The notes below the pieces were generated by a model, which was given only the letters and a program-made list of their open reading frames with translations, did no database searches and had not been told where the DNA came from. Positions 16,317-16,594 of a stretch of DNA of 16,594 bases are shown here, piece by piece (the first letter of the stretch is position 1; each line of letters starts with the position of its first letter). The position numbers and the translations under genes were made by a program. Source of the stretch: Bacteroides sp. (GTDB lineage: Bacteria; Bacteroidota; Bacteroidia; Bacteroidales; Bacteroidaceae); NCBI GenBank assembly GCA_030529405.1, contig JAUMWZ010000016.1, positions 1,187 to 17,780 on the forward strand, read 5' to 3'.

Positions 16317-16388
16317 TAGTTTTTGTTATCTATGTTTTTAGAAAACTTGAATATAATACCTCAAAAAGCTATATTATCATTCAATTGG

Positions 16389-16420
16389 CAAAGATAGATA
16401 TATCTGCCTCATTACACAAT
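16389..16420 (-). promoter_or_regulatory. Putative promoter of the histidine-rich protein/TonB receptor operon
   Basis: On the minus strand ATTG (16417-16420) and TATCTTTG (16389-16396) are 20 nt apart, the same arrangement as the glyA and Sel1 gene promoters. The leader to the start at 16316 is about 65 nt. No promoter-like box is seen in the 54-nt gap before the receptor gene, so both genes probably share this promoter. Confidence 0.72.
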
Positions 16421-16437
16421 AACAAAAACTTGTTATT
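16418..16437. promoter_or_regulatory. Putative operator: perfect inverted repeat at the -33 region
   Basis: AATAACAA (16418-16425) and TTGTTATT (16430-16437) are exact reverse complements around a 4-nt AAAC spacer. The left arm overlaps the -33 element of the adjacent promoter by 3 nt, a usual place for a repressor site. The arm length and symmetry would suit a dimeric metalloregulator of the Fur/Zur kind, but the sequence is not a recognised Fur or Zur box. A weak hairpin is an alternative reading. Confidence 0.5.
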
Positions 16438-16495
16438 TTTTGTTTAGTTCGAGGTCAAATTTTATTTTTTCAAACACAAAGTAGGTATTGATTGA

Positions 16496-16594
16496 AAACA
16501 TATATAGTTTATTCGTTTTTCAAACCATATACAGTTTCCAAGTCAGCTATATACAGTCTACTTTCAAACTATATACAGTTGATTTCTAAACTAT
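16496..16594. repeat. 22-nt palindromic-unit array E, cut by the window end
   Basis: A long degenerate unit (16496-16521) is followed by regular 22-nt units at 16522-16543, 16544-16565 and 16566-16587, and by the start of another (AAACTAT, 16588-16594) that runs off the edge. Its near end is about 60 nt upstream of the putative operator of the histidine-rich protein gene. The number of units beyond the window is unknown. Confidence 0.82.

Noticed and set aside
16396..16405. 10-bp palindrome AGATATATCT in the promoter spacer of the histidine-rich gene
   Set aside because: It is short and wholly A/T-rich apart from its G and C; such palindromes are expected by chance at this composition. The longer 16418-16437 inverted repeat is the better operator candidate.

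Overview
The window looks like chromosomal DNA of an AT-rich member of the Bacteroidales (phylum Bacteroidota). The protein families point there: a SusC/RagA-style TonB receptor with an N-terminal carboxypeptidase-regulatory-like domain, a PorT-type outer-membrane barrel, monofunctional aspartokinase next to lysA, and pyrB-pyrI fused into one operon with a flavin reductase. The promoters agree: several genes are preceded by TAnnTTTG, the -7 element of the Bacteroidota primary sigma factor, three of them with an ATTG 19-20 nt upstream. Shine-Dalgarno sequences are mostly absent. All protein genes appear intact, and no tRNA, rRNA, transposase or CRISPR was seen.

Layout. Left part, minus strand: ftsE (cell-division ABC ATPase), lysC (aspartokinase), lysA (diaminopimelate decarboxylase) and a bacterial ferritin, closed by a strong hairpin at 117-153. 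The first three connect division with the aspartate-to-DAP/lysine pathway that feeds peptidoglycan. Middle, plus strand: a secreted Sel1-repeat protein, then a tightly packed pyrB-pyrI-flavin reductase-PorT-family barrel operon with 1-4 nt overlaps, then glyA with its own promoter and terminator. Right part: dnaX (minus) diverges from a DivIC/FtsB-like division gene plus a small four-helix membrane protein (plus strand), which end in a terminator. Facing them is a minus-strand pair: a small histidine-rich membrane protein followed by a TonB-dependent receptor with a CxxC in its plug, probably a metal or metallophore uptake unit.

The least expected content is between the genes. Five intergenic regions (about 2005-2091, 4378-4465, 10353-10472, 13253-13339, 16496-16594) carry short tandem arrays of one degenerate 22-nt unit: a 16-bp palindrome close to AAACYATATAYAGTTT followed by a 6-nt linker. 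The linkers occur in two mutually inverted versions. The arrays sit between co-directional, divergent and convergent genes alike, mostly outside the predicted transcripts, and number about 20 units in 16.6 kb. They match neither promoters, terminators nor CRISPR, and look like a dispersed binding-site or structural element of this genome.
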